This document shows, piece after piece, positions 20,393 to 30,517 of a stretch of 64,000 bases of DNA. A model generated the notes under the pieces. That model saw only the letters and a list, made by a program, of their open reading frames with translations. It made no database searches and was not told the origin of the DNA. Position 1 is the first letter of the stretch, and each line of letters begins with the position of its first letter. This DNA is from Pichia kudriavzevii (Eukaryota > Ascomycota > Pichiomycetes > Pichiales > Pichiaceae), in assembly GCF_003054445.1 (NCBI RefSeq), contig NC_042510.1:1178001-1242000 (forward strand), read 5' to 3'. The translations under genes were made by a program, and so were the position numbers.

Positions 20393-21361
20393 CTATACTA
20401 CTGTGTATTGCTGTAAAAGCTTCATTGCGCTTCCATTCACGTAAGCACAATTACCTAAGCTGTCGATTATCTTGCAGTTGTTCTCGAAAGATCTACTAAA
20501 TATAGCCACCATAGGCTTCAGTTTCCTAGTATCTACAAACTCAAGATTTTTCTGACTTAGGAGGTGTTTCCAAATTGAGAGATTCAACATTGAGTTGCAA
20601 TCAGTTTTGATTATCCTGAGTGATCCATAAATTGCGGAATGATATCTATGGAAGATCCAACAGATATCAAGGCCAAAGCAGCCCACATTTTGAATGGTTT
20701 TGAAGGAGTCCTTAACGATGTTGCTTAGTAATGATCCTAAATATTGCAAGTTTCCATATTTAGGATCATCAAAGCAATAACCTACCCTTTTCATCTTGTA
20801 CTTACCGTAACCTCGTAAAAATGTTGTTTCGGTGTTTCTACCTAGATCAACTTGTCTCTTCAATTCTTGGGCTGAGTAGCCGTAGATCTTCTGTATTTTC
20901 TTTTGGTTCCAATGGCTCTTGTTTACAATCGTTAGCATTTTCAAGTTTAAGGCCAAATGATTTTTTTGTTTATATCTTCGTAGGCAACCTGTAATGTTGC
21001 CATCAATTAATATCTCCAATATCTCTAGCGTTGGAGGTATATGATCAAATAAATTAGAAAGAACATCTACATTGTGCGTCTTCATATGTAGTCTTTTCAA
21101 CTTCAAACAGCAATATATCGAGTCAAAATGGTTCCAATCACCATGTTTATCTTTGTCAATAACGCATAGTTGCTGACAATGGTTTCTATCAATTTCGTCC
21201 TCAAAATAGCTTCCATGGATTGAAACTACGGTTTTCAAACGACGACCCATATATTCCTTTATCACAGGGCTTTTCTGTACTCCCATTCCTTTCACAAACG
21301 ATTCCAAGTCTTGAACATGAGCATAGTGCATGACAAGTACAACTATTTCAATAGGCCACAT
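20393..21361 (-). CDS. F-box-like orphan protein
   Basis: A 322-residue protein that I do not recognise as a named gene. Its first residues (MWPIEIVVLVMHYAHVQDLESF) resemble a divergent F-box, in which a proline, an Ile/Leu-rich helix and an 'xDL' turn precede a second helix. Later leucine-spaced segments (LKRLHMKT, LEILEILID, LALNLKMLTIVN) suggest a few degenerate leucine-rich repeats. That combination would fit a substrate receptor of an SCF ubiquitin ligase, but this is inference. It is rich in basic residues and cysteine, unlike its neighbours. Its ATG lies only 130 bp from the KAP120 stop, across a microsatellite. Confidence 0.6.
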   Translation of the reverse strand: MWPIEIVVLVMHYAHVQDLESFVKGMGVQKSPVIKEYMGRRLKTVVSIHGSYFEDEIDRNHCQQLCVIDKDKHGDWNHFDSIYCCLKLKRLHMKTHNVDVLSNLFDHIPPTLEILEILIDGNITGCLRRYKQKNHLALNLKMLTIVNKSHWNQKKIQKIYGYSAQELKRQVDLGRNTETTFLRGYGKYKMKRVGYCFDDPKYGNLQYLGSLLSNIVKDSFKTIQNVGCFGLDICWIFHRYHSAIYGSLRIIKTDCNSMLNLSIWKHLLSQKNLEFVDTRKLKPMVAIFSRSFENNCKIIDSLGNCAYVNGSAMKLLQQYTVV

Positions 21362-21409
21362 AATTCTTCAGGGCCTCTAGCAACGTTTGATACCACAGCC
21401 TTTGTCAGG

Positions 21410-21430
21410 ATATATATATATATATGTATG

Positions 21431-21463
<33 letters not shown>

Positions 21464-21466
21464 AAA
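21410..21466. repeat. (AT)n/(TATATG)n microsatellite
   Basis: An AT-dinucleotide run passes into TATG and TATATG units. It fills nearly half of the 130-bp gap between the F-box-like gene start and the KAP120 stop, so it must lie in the F-box gene promoter or the KAP120 3' UTR. Confidence 0.9.
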
Positions 21467-21491
21467 TGGTTCATATAAATAAACAAACAGG

Positions 21492-24470
21492 CTATAAACG
21501 TTGTAGCTCCTCCAAGTCATTGCTGTCCAACAAATTTCCAATTATCGGGAAAATTGCTCCCATAATGTTGCGAATAAAATCCCTTATTGGGATATTCCTA
21601 ACAGGGTCTTGCTTGAGAAGGGCAGTGTATCTTTCACGTTCTGCGTTAGGTGGAACTAGAGTTTCTAAATAATACTCGTTATCCTCCTCGACGTCAGATT
21701 GGGGCTCGATTGCCTTCAGTTCATCATCATCGTAGCTGGAACTCTTATGGTATGCTTTCATGTCACCATTAGCATCTTCCCTGATTTCTTCAATAAAAGT
21801 TATGCCTAAATCAACAACGGGTTTGACGAATGATAACAAAACCGATGACACGGCACGTATTGAGTCCATCTGAGACAACTCGTATTCGATATTTGACAAT
21901 GTCTGACCGTTCTGTAAATATTCCGGCTTTAACAATGAATAAAGACCCAAAACATAGAGTTTCCTAATTTTTGGATCGTATGAGTTTCTACCAAATTTAA
22001 TCAAGTTGTTCATCAGTGCGTATAGTTTTATGCCTGGAATATTAGCCAAGAACGCTTGCGAATTATCAAGAAACAATCTTAATAACGGAAGTGATAGTTT
22101 GACTTCGCAGTATGCACTGTCTGTATCGCCTATCAAATATTCAGCAATTTCATGAATCAGTTTCGAGTTGAACAGATTAGAGTAGAATGCACTCTTTTCA
22201 GATTTCTGCATAATGCCCACTTCAACGATCGAAGATGTAAGAGAAACAGCATCGTCTCTCATAGTCTTTAAATACCCAGCTAGTATTTCCAATATTTTCA
22301 TTCCCTTTGGTGTCTCCAAAATCTGAACATCAATCAATGTGTAGCTTCTTATTATCGTAAGAACTAACGGCAATATTTCGGTAAATACCAATAGAGCATT
22401 GATTAGCATATCAAACATGGCATCATCTGCTAAAACAATTTGGGAAGTTGTTTTCATAAGAGCACTCCAAAGTTCCAAGCCGTCTTCACATAACAATGTA
22501 TAATACTCAGAGTTTGGATTACAACAGATCGGAATCAAAGGCAATACCATGTCGTGAATTAAAGAGCTGCCTTTATTCAATGCAATAACTAAATCTTTCA
22601 AAATTCGCAACAAGGAGTTCTTTATGATTGTTTCATTGGAATTATTGAAGTTCCCCCATAACACAGGAACTACTCTAGCAATTTCAACAAGTATCGACTC
22701 TTCTAATAAGGGTGTGTTTCTTTCTATAACAATGGAAAATGCATTTAGAACAAAGTTCTTACATTCAATCGTAGATAACGAGTTGATTAGTTCCAAAAAG
22801 TTCCTTATTATAGTTGTGGTGAAGGGCTGTAAATCACGTTTACGGAATTCCCAATCGTCGATCAGATTTTTCAACGTTTGGACGGAAGTTAATTTGACAA
22901 TTGTTGATGCCGAGAAAATTTCAACAAGAAATTCGTAGATTTGAATACGTACTTGTGAATTTGTTTTTTCATCCACCCATTCATTGATAATCAAACAAAT
23001 TCTACGCTTGATTAGATCGTTCCCTGAAAGACCTTGAGGAATAAAATAATCAGTTAATAGTTGGTTGAAATTACATTCCTCCTTTATAGAGTGAGAACTC
23101 AACTGGAATATGGCTAAAGTTGCATCCTTTTCAATTACACTGAGAGAAGGGTTGTTGAGATTATTAACCTTATCCATGATATACTTTGAAATGTACTGAT
23201 TGAAAAAAATAGACAAATCTTGGAAATAATTTTCGGCAGCCTTCCGGACTTGAAATTCGTAATTAACATTGGACTCTTCGTTAAACCATTCCTCGGGGTC
23301 CTCATTCCAGCTCTCCAAATCTATCGGACGAAGACGTAGGTAATACCGGGTAATAAGTTCAAGCAAGCTTTCAACGAGCTCAGTATTGAAAAAGTTTGTC
23401 TTCATGTATTCTATTGACTGAATAATTTCCGTTTTGTCATCCCTTTGTTTAATCAAACTTGTCTTTTCGTTAAATGTGTAGTTTGTTATTATTTTCATGA
23501 TAATGAATGATTTAGTTGCAATCTTCTCCCAGAAATCAGTCTCATTATCAAGCGCATAAATCGGCTCTGCTTCTTGACTAAGTAAAGAAAGCAAAGTAAG
23601 TAAAATATGCTTGCTCGACGACATCAAAACAAAAGCGCATGTATTAGCAGAAACCAAATTGTGGAACAACTTGACATAACATTTGATATATCTTTCAAGC
23701 AAGGCCAATTCATTTTGCTTATGAGCCACCAACATTTTTTGAAAATGCTGCAATGATACCTCCATAAACTCTTGAACATATTTGTCTCTGTTCGGGTGCG
23801 CATATCCATCTACAACCAACCTCCTGATGACTTTCAATGTTATATAACCAACTTCCATCAAGCTCAAATCATAGTTATTCCCATACCACTGGTTGAAAAA
23901 AAAAGTATAAAACTTCATCAAATGTGGGAGAACAATAGGTGCCTTTGCCTGCATCATGACTCTAGCTTTCCCAATTCTGACACTGGCTAATATTTTCAAG
24001 ATCTGGTTCAAAATAATCATTAAATTGTTCAATCTCACAATTGACTGGGAAGAAGAAGTATCACAGGATTCCATAATTGTAACTAGATCTTCAAATAACG
24101 TTGGCCATTCAACGGGAAAGTCTAGCCTGCAAATACGACTAGTTAAATGTGCATTCTGTATACACAATTGATTATTAGACTCATCGAGAGTATCAAACAA
24201 TCTTTTCCGGATTTCAACCTTCTCCTCTTTGGTAATGGAATTAATCCGGGTGCTTCTCCAATATTTTTCAACCCCATTCTTGAGGCAAATCACAGCAAGC
24301 CACCTAATTTGCAATGATAGTTCTTGGTTTATGTAGATGGACTGAAGTGTATAATAAAAGCCCTTCTCCGACTCCCATTTTTTGAGCTGCTCTTCAGCTG
24401 CCTGTTGCTGAGCACCCCTTACAGTAGATGATGCTACTACAAGTGTCTGTAGAACACTATTATAATCCAT
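21492..24470 (-). CDS. KAP120: Karyopherin Kap120 (importin-beta family)
   Basis: A 992-residue importin that imports cargoes such as Rpf1 and takes part in 60S export and nuclear pore traffic. The N-terminal importin-beta domain is very close to yeast Kap120: LQIRWLAVICLKNGVEKYWRSTRIN and CIQNAHLTSRICRLDFPVEWPTLFEDL (residues about 55-135). The rest is HEAT-repeat helical sequence, with LRLRPIDLESWNEDPEEWFNEE near residue 390, a block seen in this family. Length compares with 1,032 in S. cerevisiae. The start is an ATG and no intron is needed. Confidence 0.95.
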   Translation of the reverse strand: MDYNSVLQTLVVASSTVRGAQQQAAEEQLKKWESEKGFYYTLQSIYINQELSLQIRWLAVICLKNGVEKYWRSTRINSITKEEKVEIRKRLFDTLDESNNQLCIQNAHLTSRICRLDFPVEWPTLFEDLVTIMESCDTSSSQSIVRLNNLMIILNQILKILASVRIGKARVMMQAKAPIVLPHLMKFYTFFFNQWYGNNYDLSLMEVGYITLKVIRRLVVDGYAHPNRDKYVQEFMEVSLQHFQKMLVAHKQNELALLERYIKCYVKLFHNLVSANTCAFVLMSSSKHILLTLLSLLSQEAEPIYALDNETDFWEKIATKSFIIMKIITNYTFNEKTSLIKQRDDKTEIIQSIEYMKTNFFNTELVESLLELITRYYLRLRPIDLESWNEDPEEWFNEESNVNYEFQVRKAAENYFQDLSIFFNQYISKYIMDKVNNLNNPSLSVIEKDATLAIFQLSSHSIKEECNFNQLLTDYFIPQGLSGNDLIKRRICLIINEWVDEKTNSQVRIQIYEFLVEIFSASTIVKLTSVQTLKNLIDDWEFRKRDLQPFTTTIIRNFLELINSLSTIECKNFVLNAFSIVIERNTPLLEESILVEIARVVPVLWGNFNNSNETIIKNSLLRILKDLVIALNKGSSLIHDMVLPLIPICCNPNSEYYTLLCEDGLELWSALMKTTSQIVLADDAMFDMLINALLVFTEILPLVLTIIRSYTLIDVQILETPKGMKILEILAGYLKTMRDDAVSLTSSIVEVGIMQKSEKSAFYSNLFNSKLIHEIAEYLIGDTDSAYCEVKLSLPLLRLFLDNSQAFLANIPGIKLYALMNNLIKFGRNSYDPKIRKLYVLGLYSLLKPEYLQNGQTLSNIEYELSQMDSIRAVSSVLLSFVKPVVDLGITFIEEIREDANGDMKAYHKSSSYDDDELKAIEPQSDVEEDNEYYLETLVPPNAERERYTALLKQDPVRNIPIRDFIRNIMGAIFPIIGNLLDSNDLEELQRL

Positions 24471-25411
24471 GGCTGATTAACTCTAAAAGTGTTTGAATTT
24501 AGTCCTGTCAAGAAGGAAAAAACCCTTGTTGAAGCACATAACCCTTCTCGAATTGTATGCGATTATTATTTTTTTTTTCTCGCATTACTGCGGTAATGAA
24601 ATTGAGAAGATGTTTTATAAAGATTTGGTTTATATTTGTCATTACTCTTCTTCTGAATGGCCTTTGGTTTTCCTCAGGAAACAGCCAGGAATCGTCTGTC
24701 GAGATATACACAAGGATCCCAAGTTGGATCATCAGTTGTCTCGGGGAAAGTCTCCGGCGAAAGAAGGCGGCAACGTCGGCGAACCGTTCAGTGTTCGTCT
24801 CTGTTAGTGTTGGACATGATTTGGAGGTGGGATGACTTGTTGGCCAATACCCGGTCCTGCATTCAGTTGGACAAGTTGTTCTTCTCCGTCATATCAAGTC
24901 TCATATAACGGATTCTACGTTGATGTACACTATACGTGTCTCGGCGTCTACTCGCAGAGTTTATTCCGCACAGTATGGTTGCCATACTAACGATGGATAT
25001 GATGATTGCTAAGTTTAGTCAAATAAACTTTGTAACCCAATGGAGCTCATCTGTCTGTTTCCTCCTTTTTATTATCTAACTGAACACTGTCGAAGGTGTA
25101 AGGTTAATTACTTTTTTGATTTATTTCTTTCTCAATATCTCTCTCTATCTGGTCTACATGATGATATGTTTTTTTGAGTCAAGCTCAGACCTGCCCCTAT
25201 GCTAATCTTCTTTTAGGGGCACTGACGATACATACAAATTAACTGACAGACCTACAGTAAATGGTAATGTTTTTTTTTTCGTCTTTTTTTTTTGTTTCGA
25301 TAGCTTACTCGTAAAAAATATAAACAGGAAATAAACAATTAAATAGATAGAAAGAAATAAAAGGGCGTATAAAGTTTATCAGGATAGTTCCGTATAGTAT
25401 TTGATCTCTTC
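24471..25411. other. 0.94-kb spacer between HSP78 and KAP120
   Basis: Contains the KAP120 promoter on the right of that gene and the HSP78 3' end. Several overlapping short frames around 24500-24900 have no recognisable content. A stem-loop with a possible box C and box D lies at 25158-25225 (see findings). T-rich stretches at 25268-25295 probably belong to HSP78 3'-end formation. Confidence 0.4.
25158..25225 (+). ncRNA. Tentative box C/D-like element with internal hairpin
   Basis: ATGATGA at 25158-25164 matches the box C consensus and CTGA at 25222-25225 matches box D, 57 nt apart. Between them TGCCCCTA and TAGGGGCA form a perfect 8-bp stem. No terminal stem flanks the boxes and no guide target can be tested here. 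The CCCCT/AGGGG pair could equally be two stress-response elements. Treat as a weak hypothesis. Confidence 0.12.
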
Positions 25412-27715
25412 TCATTCCACTGGTTCATTGGTTGGTGTAATTACCAAATCTCCATCTTTAGCTGTGATATCAACGACAGAACCGTCCTTGATCTCACCTT
25501 TCAATAACAAGACAGACATTGGGTTCAAGACCTTCCTCTTGATCAACCTGTTTAATGGTCTAGCACCATACCTTGGCTCGTAACCATTCTCAGTTAGCCA
25601 TTCCTTGGCTGCCTCATCAAGCTTCAATTCTATCCGACGCTCCACCAAACGTGATTGTAGCTCGTCGATTCTCAAGTCAACAATCTTCCTTAGTGCTTCT
25701 TTGGACAATTTGTTAAAAATAACAGTCTCGTCGATTCTATTTATAAATTCAGGCGAGTAGTATGACTTCATGAGGTTCATAACCTCCTCCTTGTTTGGAT
25801 TATCTTGTAGCATTAATTCTTGTCCAATGTTGGAGGTCATAACTATCAAAGTGTTCCTGAAATCAATCTTATTACCCTGAGAATCTGTCAATTTACCCTC
25901 ATCTAGAACTTGTAATAGTAATTTAGAAACATCCTTGTGGGCCTTCTCAAATTCATCAAATAGGACAACACTATAAGGTCTCCGTCTAACTTGTTCGGTT
26001 AGTTCACCGCCTTCTTCATAACCAACGTAAGATGGTGGTGCACCAATCAACCTCATGATGGAATGCTTTTCCTGGAATTCACTCATATCAAACCTGATGA
26101 TTGCATTTTCGTCATCAAATAAAAAGTCAGCAACAGCCTTCGTCAATTCAGTCTTACCTGTACCAGTTGGGCCAAGGAACATGAACGAGGCAATAGGACG
26201 CTTCTCGTCGGTTAAACCAGCACGCTGGAGTCTAATTGCATTCGCAATTGAAGCAATTGCATCGTCTTGTCCAACAACCCTACCTTTAAGTGATTCCTCA
26301 ATGTAAAGTAACTTATCCTTCTCACCTTTCATCATGTTAGTAACTGGTATACCTGTTGCCTTTGATATAACGCGGGCAATATCATCACTAGTGACGGATT
26401 CATGAAGTAAAGAATTTTTGTCCTCCTTCTCCTGCTCCTTGATTAGCTCATTCAACTTATGTTCAAGACTAGGAATTGTATCGTATTGTAATTTAGAAGC
26501 TTCTGCAAAGTTATTTTCTCTTCTCTTAATTTCCAAATCATTTTTAGCAGTTTCAATTTCGTACTTGAGTTGCTTGATTCTTTCCAACTCTTCCTTTTGT
26601 GATTCCCAAATTTGAGTTAATTCCTTCAACTCTTCCTGCTTGATTTTGAGAGTCTCTTCCAATTTTTTCTTACGTTCCTTGGAGATTTCATCGGTTTCCT
26701 TGCGCAAACTCTCCAACTCAATTTGAATTGTCATGATGGACCTGTCTAATTCTTGGATAGCATCCGGTTTAGATTCATGTTGTAATCTCAAGGAAGAACA
26801 AGCCTCATCAATTAGATCAATGGCCTTATCGGGCAAAAACCGATCAGTGATATACCTATTGGAGTAAACGGCAGCAGTTACTATTGCACTATCTGTGATT
26901 CTAACACCGTGATGGACTTCATATTTTTCCTTTAAACCTCTCAAGATTGAAATTGCATCTTCAACATTTGGCTCATTGACTAAAATTGGCTGAAACCTTC
27001 TCGCCAACGCCACGTCTTTTTCAATGTACTTCTTATATTCATCAATAGTCGTGGCACCACAACATTGTAATTGTCCTCTAGCCAATGCAGGCTTTAACAA
27101 ATTAGATGCATCAATCGAACCTTCACTCTTTCCTAACCCCAATAAAATATGCAACTCATCAATAAACAAAATAGTCTGATCATTCAACTCCTTTAATACC
27201 GCCTTGAGACGTTCTTCAAATTCACCCCTGTATTTGGCACCACTAATTAAAGACCCTAAATCTAGTGCAATGACTTTCTTGTCCTTCATACTCTCAGGAA
27301 CTTCACCCTTGATGATTCTCTGCGCCAATCCCTCAAGAATGGCAGTCTTACCTGTACCGGCATTACCAATCAAGACAGGATTGTTCTTAGTACGACGAGA
27401 GAGGATCTGGATGGTCCTCTTGATCTCCTCGTCTCTACCAATGACTGGGTCCAATTTACCATTCTTGGCCAGCTCGGTCAAATCAGTGGCATATTTCTTC
27501 AAGGCAGGCTCCTCCTGTTGGTCCTTGTTCATACGCAACTCCACACGATTGATCGCGGTGTAGTGGAATCCTCTCCTTTGTTGTTGCACATCTGAGAGGT
27601 TCCTCCTAATGGCATGGTTGATGGTTGGAACTGTCACTCTGGTAACAAGAGGCAACGTGTTCATCAATCTGGCATTCTTTCTTATGGTGTTTGTAATGAT
27701 ACGTCTATTGAGCAT
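25412..27715 (-). CDS. HSP78: Mitochondrial ClpB-type disaggregase Hsp78
   Basis: A matrix AAA+ chaperone that resolubilises aggregated proteins together with Ssc1. The frame is open to a TTG further upstream, but the first ATG at 27715 begins a good presequence ([16 protein letters not shown]). The 767 residues (811 in yeast) lack the long ClpB N-domain, as expected for Hsp78. NBD1 has Walker A GNAGTGKT and Walker B ILFIDELH; a coiled-coil middle domain follows; NBD2 has GPTGTGKTE and [11 protein letters not shown], then the sensor and C-terminal domain ([12 protein letters not shown]). A perfect heat-shock element lies about 165-185 bp upstream. Confidence 0.96.
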   Translation of the reverse strand: MLNRRIITNTIRKNARLMNTLPLVTRVTVPTINHAIRRNLSDVQQQRRGFHYTAINRVELRMNKDQQEEPALKKYATDLTELAKNGKLDPVIGRDEEIKRTIQILSRRTKNNPVLIGNAGTGKTAILEGLAQRIIKGEVPESMKDKKVIALDLGSLISGAKYRGEFEERLKAVLKELNDQTILFIDELHILLGLGKSEGSIDASNLLKPALARGQLQCCGATTIDEYKKYIEKDVALARRFQPILVNEPNVEDAISILRGLKEKYEVHHGVRITDSAIVTAAVYSNRYITDRFLPDKAIDLIDEACSSLRLQHESKPDAIQELDRSIMTIQIELESLRKETDEISKERKKKLEETLKIKQEELKELTQIWESQKEELERIKQLKYEIETAKNDLEIKRRENNFAEASKLQYDTIPSLEHKLNELIKEQEKEDKNSLLHESVTSDDIARVISKATGIPVTNMMKGEKDKLLYIEESLKGRVVGQDDAIASIANAIRLQRAGLTDEKRPIASFMFLGPTGTGKTELTKAVADFLFDDENAIIRFDMSEFQEKHSIMRLIGAPPSYVGYEEGGELTEQVRRRPYSVVLFDEFEKAHKDVSKLLLQVLDEGKLTDSQGNKIDFRNTLIVMTSNIGQELMLQDNPNKEEVMNLMKSYYSPEFINRIDETVIFNKLSKEALRKIVDLRIDELQSRLVERRIELKLDEAAKEWLTENGYEPRYGARPLNRLIKRKVLNPMSVLLLKGEIKDGSVVDITAKDGDLVITPTNEPVE

Positions 27716-27853
27716 CTTTATATGCGGTGTTTCTTCTAAAAGTAGTGTATCTTCGATGCACAACCCTATTACTTGTCATCTTCATCCAGATATAGTACCA
27801 CACCTCTCCTTAAGTACTCCTTCAACCCACTGCCAAGTCCGGTGATTTTCCAT

Positions 27854-27859
27854 CACGTG
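27854..27859. promoter_or_regulatory. CACGTG E-box
   Basis: A palindromic CACGTG (Cbf1/Pho4/Tye7-type site), 20 bp from the heat-shock element in the same 245-bp divergent promoter. The binding factor is not determinable here. Confidence 0.4.
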
Positions 27860-27878
27860 CCTCCTAGCGATTATTTTT

Positions 27879-27901
27879 TTCTGGAATATTCGGGAATATT
27901 C
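27879..27901. promoter_or_regulatory. Perfect five-unit heat-shock element
   Basis: Alternating TTC and GAA triplets spaced by two bases: TTC 27879, GAA 27884, TTC 27889, GAA 27894, TTC 27899. This is the Hsf1 trimer consensus with five consecutive perfect units. It lies between HSP78 (minus) and an orphan gene (plus), so it could drive both. Confidence 0.88.
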
Positions 27902-27960
27902 GTTATTTCTATTCCGTATAAAATTTCTTTTCTCTGGCTCTAGAGAAGCTTTTGACATTA

Positions 27961-28731
27961 ATGAGATCATCCTTGGATACAGCCGATTCAGCTAGCATCT
28001 GTATGTTAAACAAGCCAGCTAAGAGGAAGCAGAGGACGCCGTCGAAAAGGACGCTGTTGAAGAAGAAGACTGCCAAGAAAGTCAAGAACGATCCGCAAAT
28101 GTATGTTGCTGAGGCGGAATGGGCGCAGGACTCAAACAAGCACCGGAACATGCCTAGTCCTGTCGATTGGGGGAACGATCTACGGTTGAAGAGACAGACA
28201 AGACTCATCCAGTTGGCAGCAGAGGAGGAAGACATGGAGGCTATTGACATTGGCATTGAAGGAATCGGAGAGTCAAACTTGGAGACAAAGATGATGGTTA
28301 AGGATCCACTATTTTCGCCACCTTCCTCTCTGGATTCACCGTTGAATGAAGAATCACCCTTTGTGCTGCTGAACCAACAACAGTGCAAGCCATATTTGGA
28401 CGAGGAAAGACATGCCACGGCCAGTACTACCAACGCCACTGCTCCAACAGGCTCAGTCGCCATGGTCGTCTCAAATAAAGACAGTGAGGAAGACATTTCC
28501 AAGAACAAGACCACCACATCCATCAACATGTCCGATTTCCTCAATATAGACACTGCAACTACATCCAACACCACATTCTCACATATACCTGAAATCCCTA
28601 GGTTCCCCATCAACAGGTACAGACAAAACGGAACTTTCGATCTCTCCCAAACCATTACCCCCCGCCACTCAGTCAACCCCTTGAAAAGAGTAGCCATTTG
28701 GTCAGGCAAGGCAGACGAAACTTTGATCTAA
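27961..28731 (+). CDS. Orphan basic/acidic protein, divergent partner of HSP78
   Basis: A 256-residue protein from the first ATG (27961). I do not recognise it. The N-terminus is strongly basic (KPAKRKQRTPSKRTLLKKKTAKK, shown in part), like a nuclear signal. It is followed by a tryptophan-containing conserved-looking block (YVAEAEWAQDSNKH and PVDWGNDLRLKRQTRL), a Ser/Thr/Asn-rich low-complexity middle, and a compact end (PLKRVAIWSGKADETLI). No membrane segment or catalytic motif is visible. A long antisense frame covers the same DNA, but the plus frame begins at an ATG just beyond a promoter and has normal protein composition. The shared heat-shock element suggests stress induction. Confidence 0.65.
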   Translation: MRSSLDTADSASICMLNKPAKRKQRTPSKRTLLKKKTAKKVKNDPQMYVAEAEWAQDSNKHRNMPSPVDWGNDLRLKRQTRLIQLAAEEEDMEAIDIGIEGIGESNLETKMMVKDPLFSPPSSLDSPLNEESPFVLLNQQQCKPYLDEERHATASTTNATAPTGSVAMVVSNKDSEEDISKNKTTTSINMSDFLNIDTATTSNTTFSHIPEIPRFPINRYRQNGTFDLSQTITPRHSVNPLKRVAIWSGKADETLI

Positions 28732-29014
28732 TGTTTGACTCCCGTTGTCTACCCTTATCGTTGCATCTACACCTTATATCATGGCTGTGCGTCTTAGCCA
28801 TCGTTTTCACTGCTTTTTTTTTTAACCTTTGTTTTCTTGGACTTTCTCAGTTTATATCTAAACCTTTATACTCCTTTTAATACGCTACACTTCTCCATCA
28901 CAATTGACCCTTTTTTTTTTGATTGATTCACTCTCTGTGTCTCTCTTTCTTTTACTTTCCTTACTGACGTGTACACACTAGGATCATTATACATACTACC
29001 TATTCAACTTAAAG

Positions 29015-29782
29015 ATGGAACATTTCAAACTACTCCTACGCACAACGTCGAGTAAACTTGAATTTAAACATAAAAAATCAAGGCTCATGTCCACCAATAT
29101 GATTCAAACAGACATTTTGGAGAGACTAAGGACATTGGCAAATGAACCAAATGACTCGAGGAACTTTGAGAGAGGACTGGACCTGCTCAAGATGAAATTG
29201 GCTCAAATAGTGAGAAGTGATCGTATTGCTGATGTTTGGGAGGATCTTGTCGGAGAACTGGCCTATCTAGAAGGTAATACCAGTGTCTTGGTTTCGATGA
29301 TGGAGAAACAGAAGGTTATCAACATGGCACGGACCCCGCAGGAGGGATGGTTTACAAGGAAGGAGCCGCAGATAGTTGATGATCAACCAGTGGATAGGAT
29401 TTCCAAAGTTATCAGGAATGTGATTGTTGCTCAAGAGTACCTTGGAGACGAAATCAAAGAGCTCAAGAAATTGTCGATGGCGTTATCACGGTGCATCAAT
29501 AAAGACTGGGTTCTCAAACACGAGATTGGAGATGATTTGGAAGACAAAATTTACATTGAAATTACTCGAAAGTTACGTGGAGAAGATGAGTCCACTGTGG
29601 TAGAGGACTATTTGAAAGAGTTGACTGATATCTACAAAATAGACCTATTCAATGAGGGGAAGTATCCTGGCGAAGAGCAAGCTGAAACAGAGAGAAAAAC
29701 AATTTCGACTGGTCTTTCCTCTGTTCCCAAACTTGACGATTTGGATGACTTGAAGAGCAGATTTGAGGCTCTTAAAAAATAG
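29015..29782 (+). CDS. IST1: Ist1-family ESCRT-III-related protein
   Basis: Regulates Vps4 in multivesicular-body sorting. The 255-residue sequence follows the Ist1 fold in order: an N-terminal helix (FKLLLRTTSSKLEFKHKKSR), a helical hairpin (KLAQIVRSDRIADVWEDLVGELAYLEG) corresponding to the 'RVEHIIREDYLVEAMEILELYC' region of Ist1, the segment VIVAQEYLGDEIKELKKL, and the diagnostic VVEDYLKELTDIYKI. The C-terminus ends in LDDLKSRFEALKK, a MIM1-type motif that binds the MIT domains of Vps4 and Vta1. It is somewhat shorter than yeast Ist1 (298). Overall identity looks low, but the order of motifs is convincing. Confidence 0.8.
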   Translation: MEHFKLLLRTTSSKLEFKHKKSRLMSTNMIQTDILERLRTLANEPNDSRNFERGLDLLKMKLAQIVRSDRIADVWEDLVGELAYLEGNTSVLVSMMEKQKVINMARTPQEGWFTRKEPQIVDDQPVDRISKVIRNVIVAQEYLGDEIKELKKLSMALSRCINKDWVLKHEIGDDLEDKIYIEITRKLRGEDESTVVEDYLKELTDIYKIDLFNEGKYPGEEQAETERKTISTGLSSVPKLDDLDDLKSRFEALKK

Positions 29783-30517
29783 ACGTTGTACAGGTACAAT
29801 GTATAGTTTAAATATAGCACAAAGAATATCCAACACCAGTAAAAGACTACTTGATATTTACCACTTCTTCTTGTTAACATTTGTTCCCAAATAATAGTGC
29901 ATGAAAACTTGGCAACTGGAGAGAGAGTTCAACATAAGGTAATGGAAATCATTATGATAATGTTTAAACTTCCAAGTACACTAACATCTGAAATTCATGT
30001 GAGTTGATACTTCTTTGAAATTAATAACACTTTACAAGAGGTAGGGTACTTCATATGCGTTTCTATTATATTGAGGGAGTTATAATCAGTCTATATGGAC
30101 AAATACCTGTGCAGGTGATGTTCCCTTGGAGTAGAAGTTCCTTGAAACTGTGGATAAAATCCTCCTACTTGGGATTTAGGTCAGCATTACAACATTTCTA
30201 TTTACTTTTTCTTTTCTTTATATTACTATTCATCAATGGTAAGGTCTAACTAACTTTGTGCATGAACTTTCAAAGATGGGCTACGCGTTGCATCGATAAA
30301 GGCTAGTCTCTTCTTTTTGTAGATCATATGAACGAGTGACTATTTAACTTGTATAAATAACGTGCATCTGTATCTATTATTGGTAAGAAAAGCCAAGCAG
30401 TTTAGTGTTGAGCCTATAATTACACTGCCTAGTCTATTATATATCAGGGTTAGAAAAGATACACCCTGGGTGTTTGGTTTCAGTAGTACAGAATATGCTG
30501 TAGAAATAAACAACAGT
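29783..30517. other. Convergent spacer between IST1 and GWT1
   Basis: Holds the 3' ends of two convergent genes. One 64-codon ATG frame on + (30055-30249) ends in a hydrophobic stretch (FYLLFLFFILLFING) and could encode a tiny membrane protein, but nothing else supports it. Otherwise AT-rich sequence with no feature I can support. Confidence 0.35.

Noticed and set aside
27909-28709. 266-codon antisense frame opposite the HSP78 partner gene
   Set aside because: It contains odd hydrophobic and Ser/Phe-rich stretches of antisense type, resembles no family, and would start at the far end of the spacer. The plus frame is better placed.
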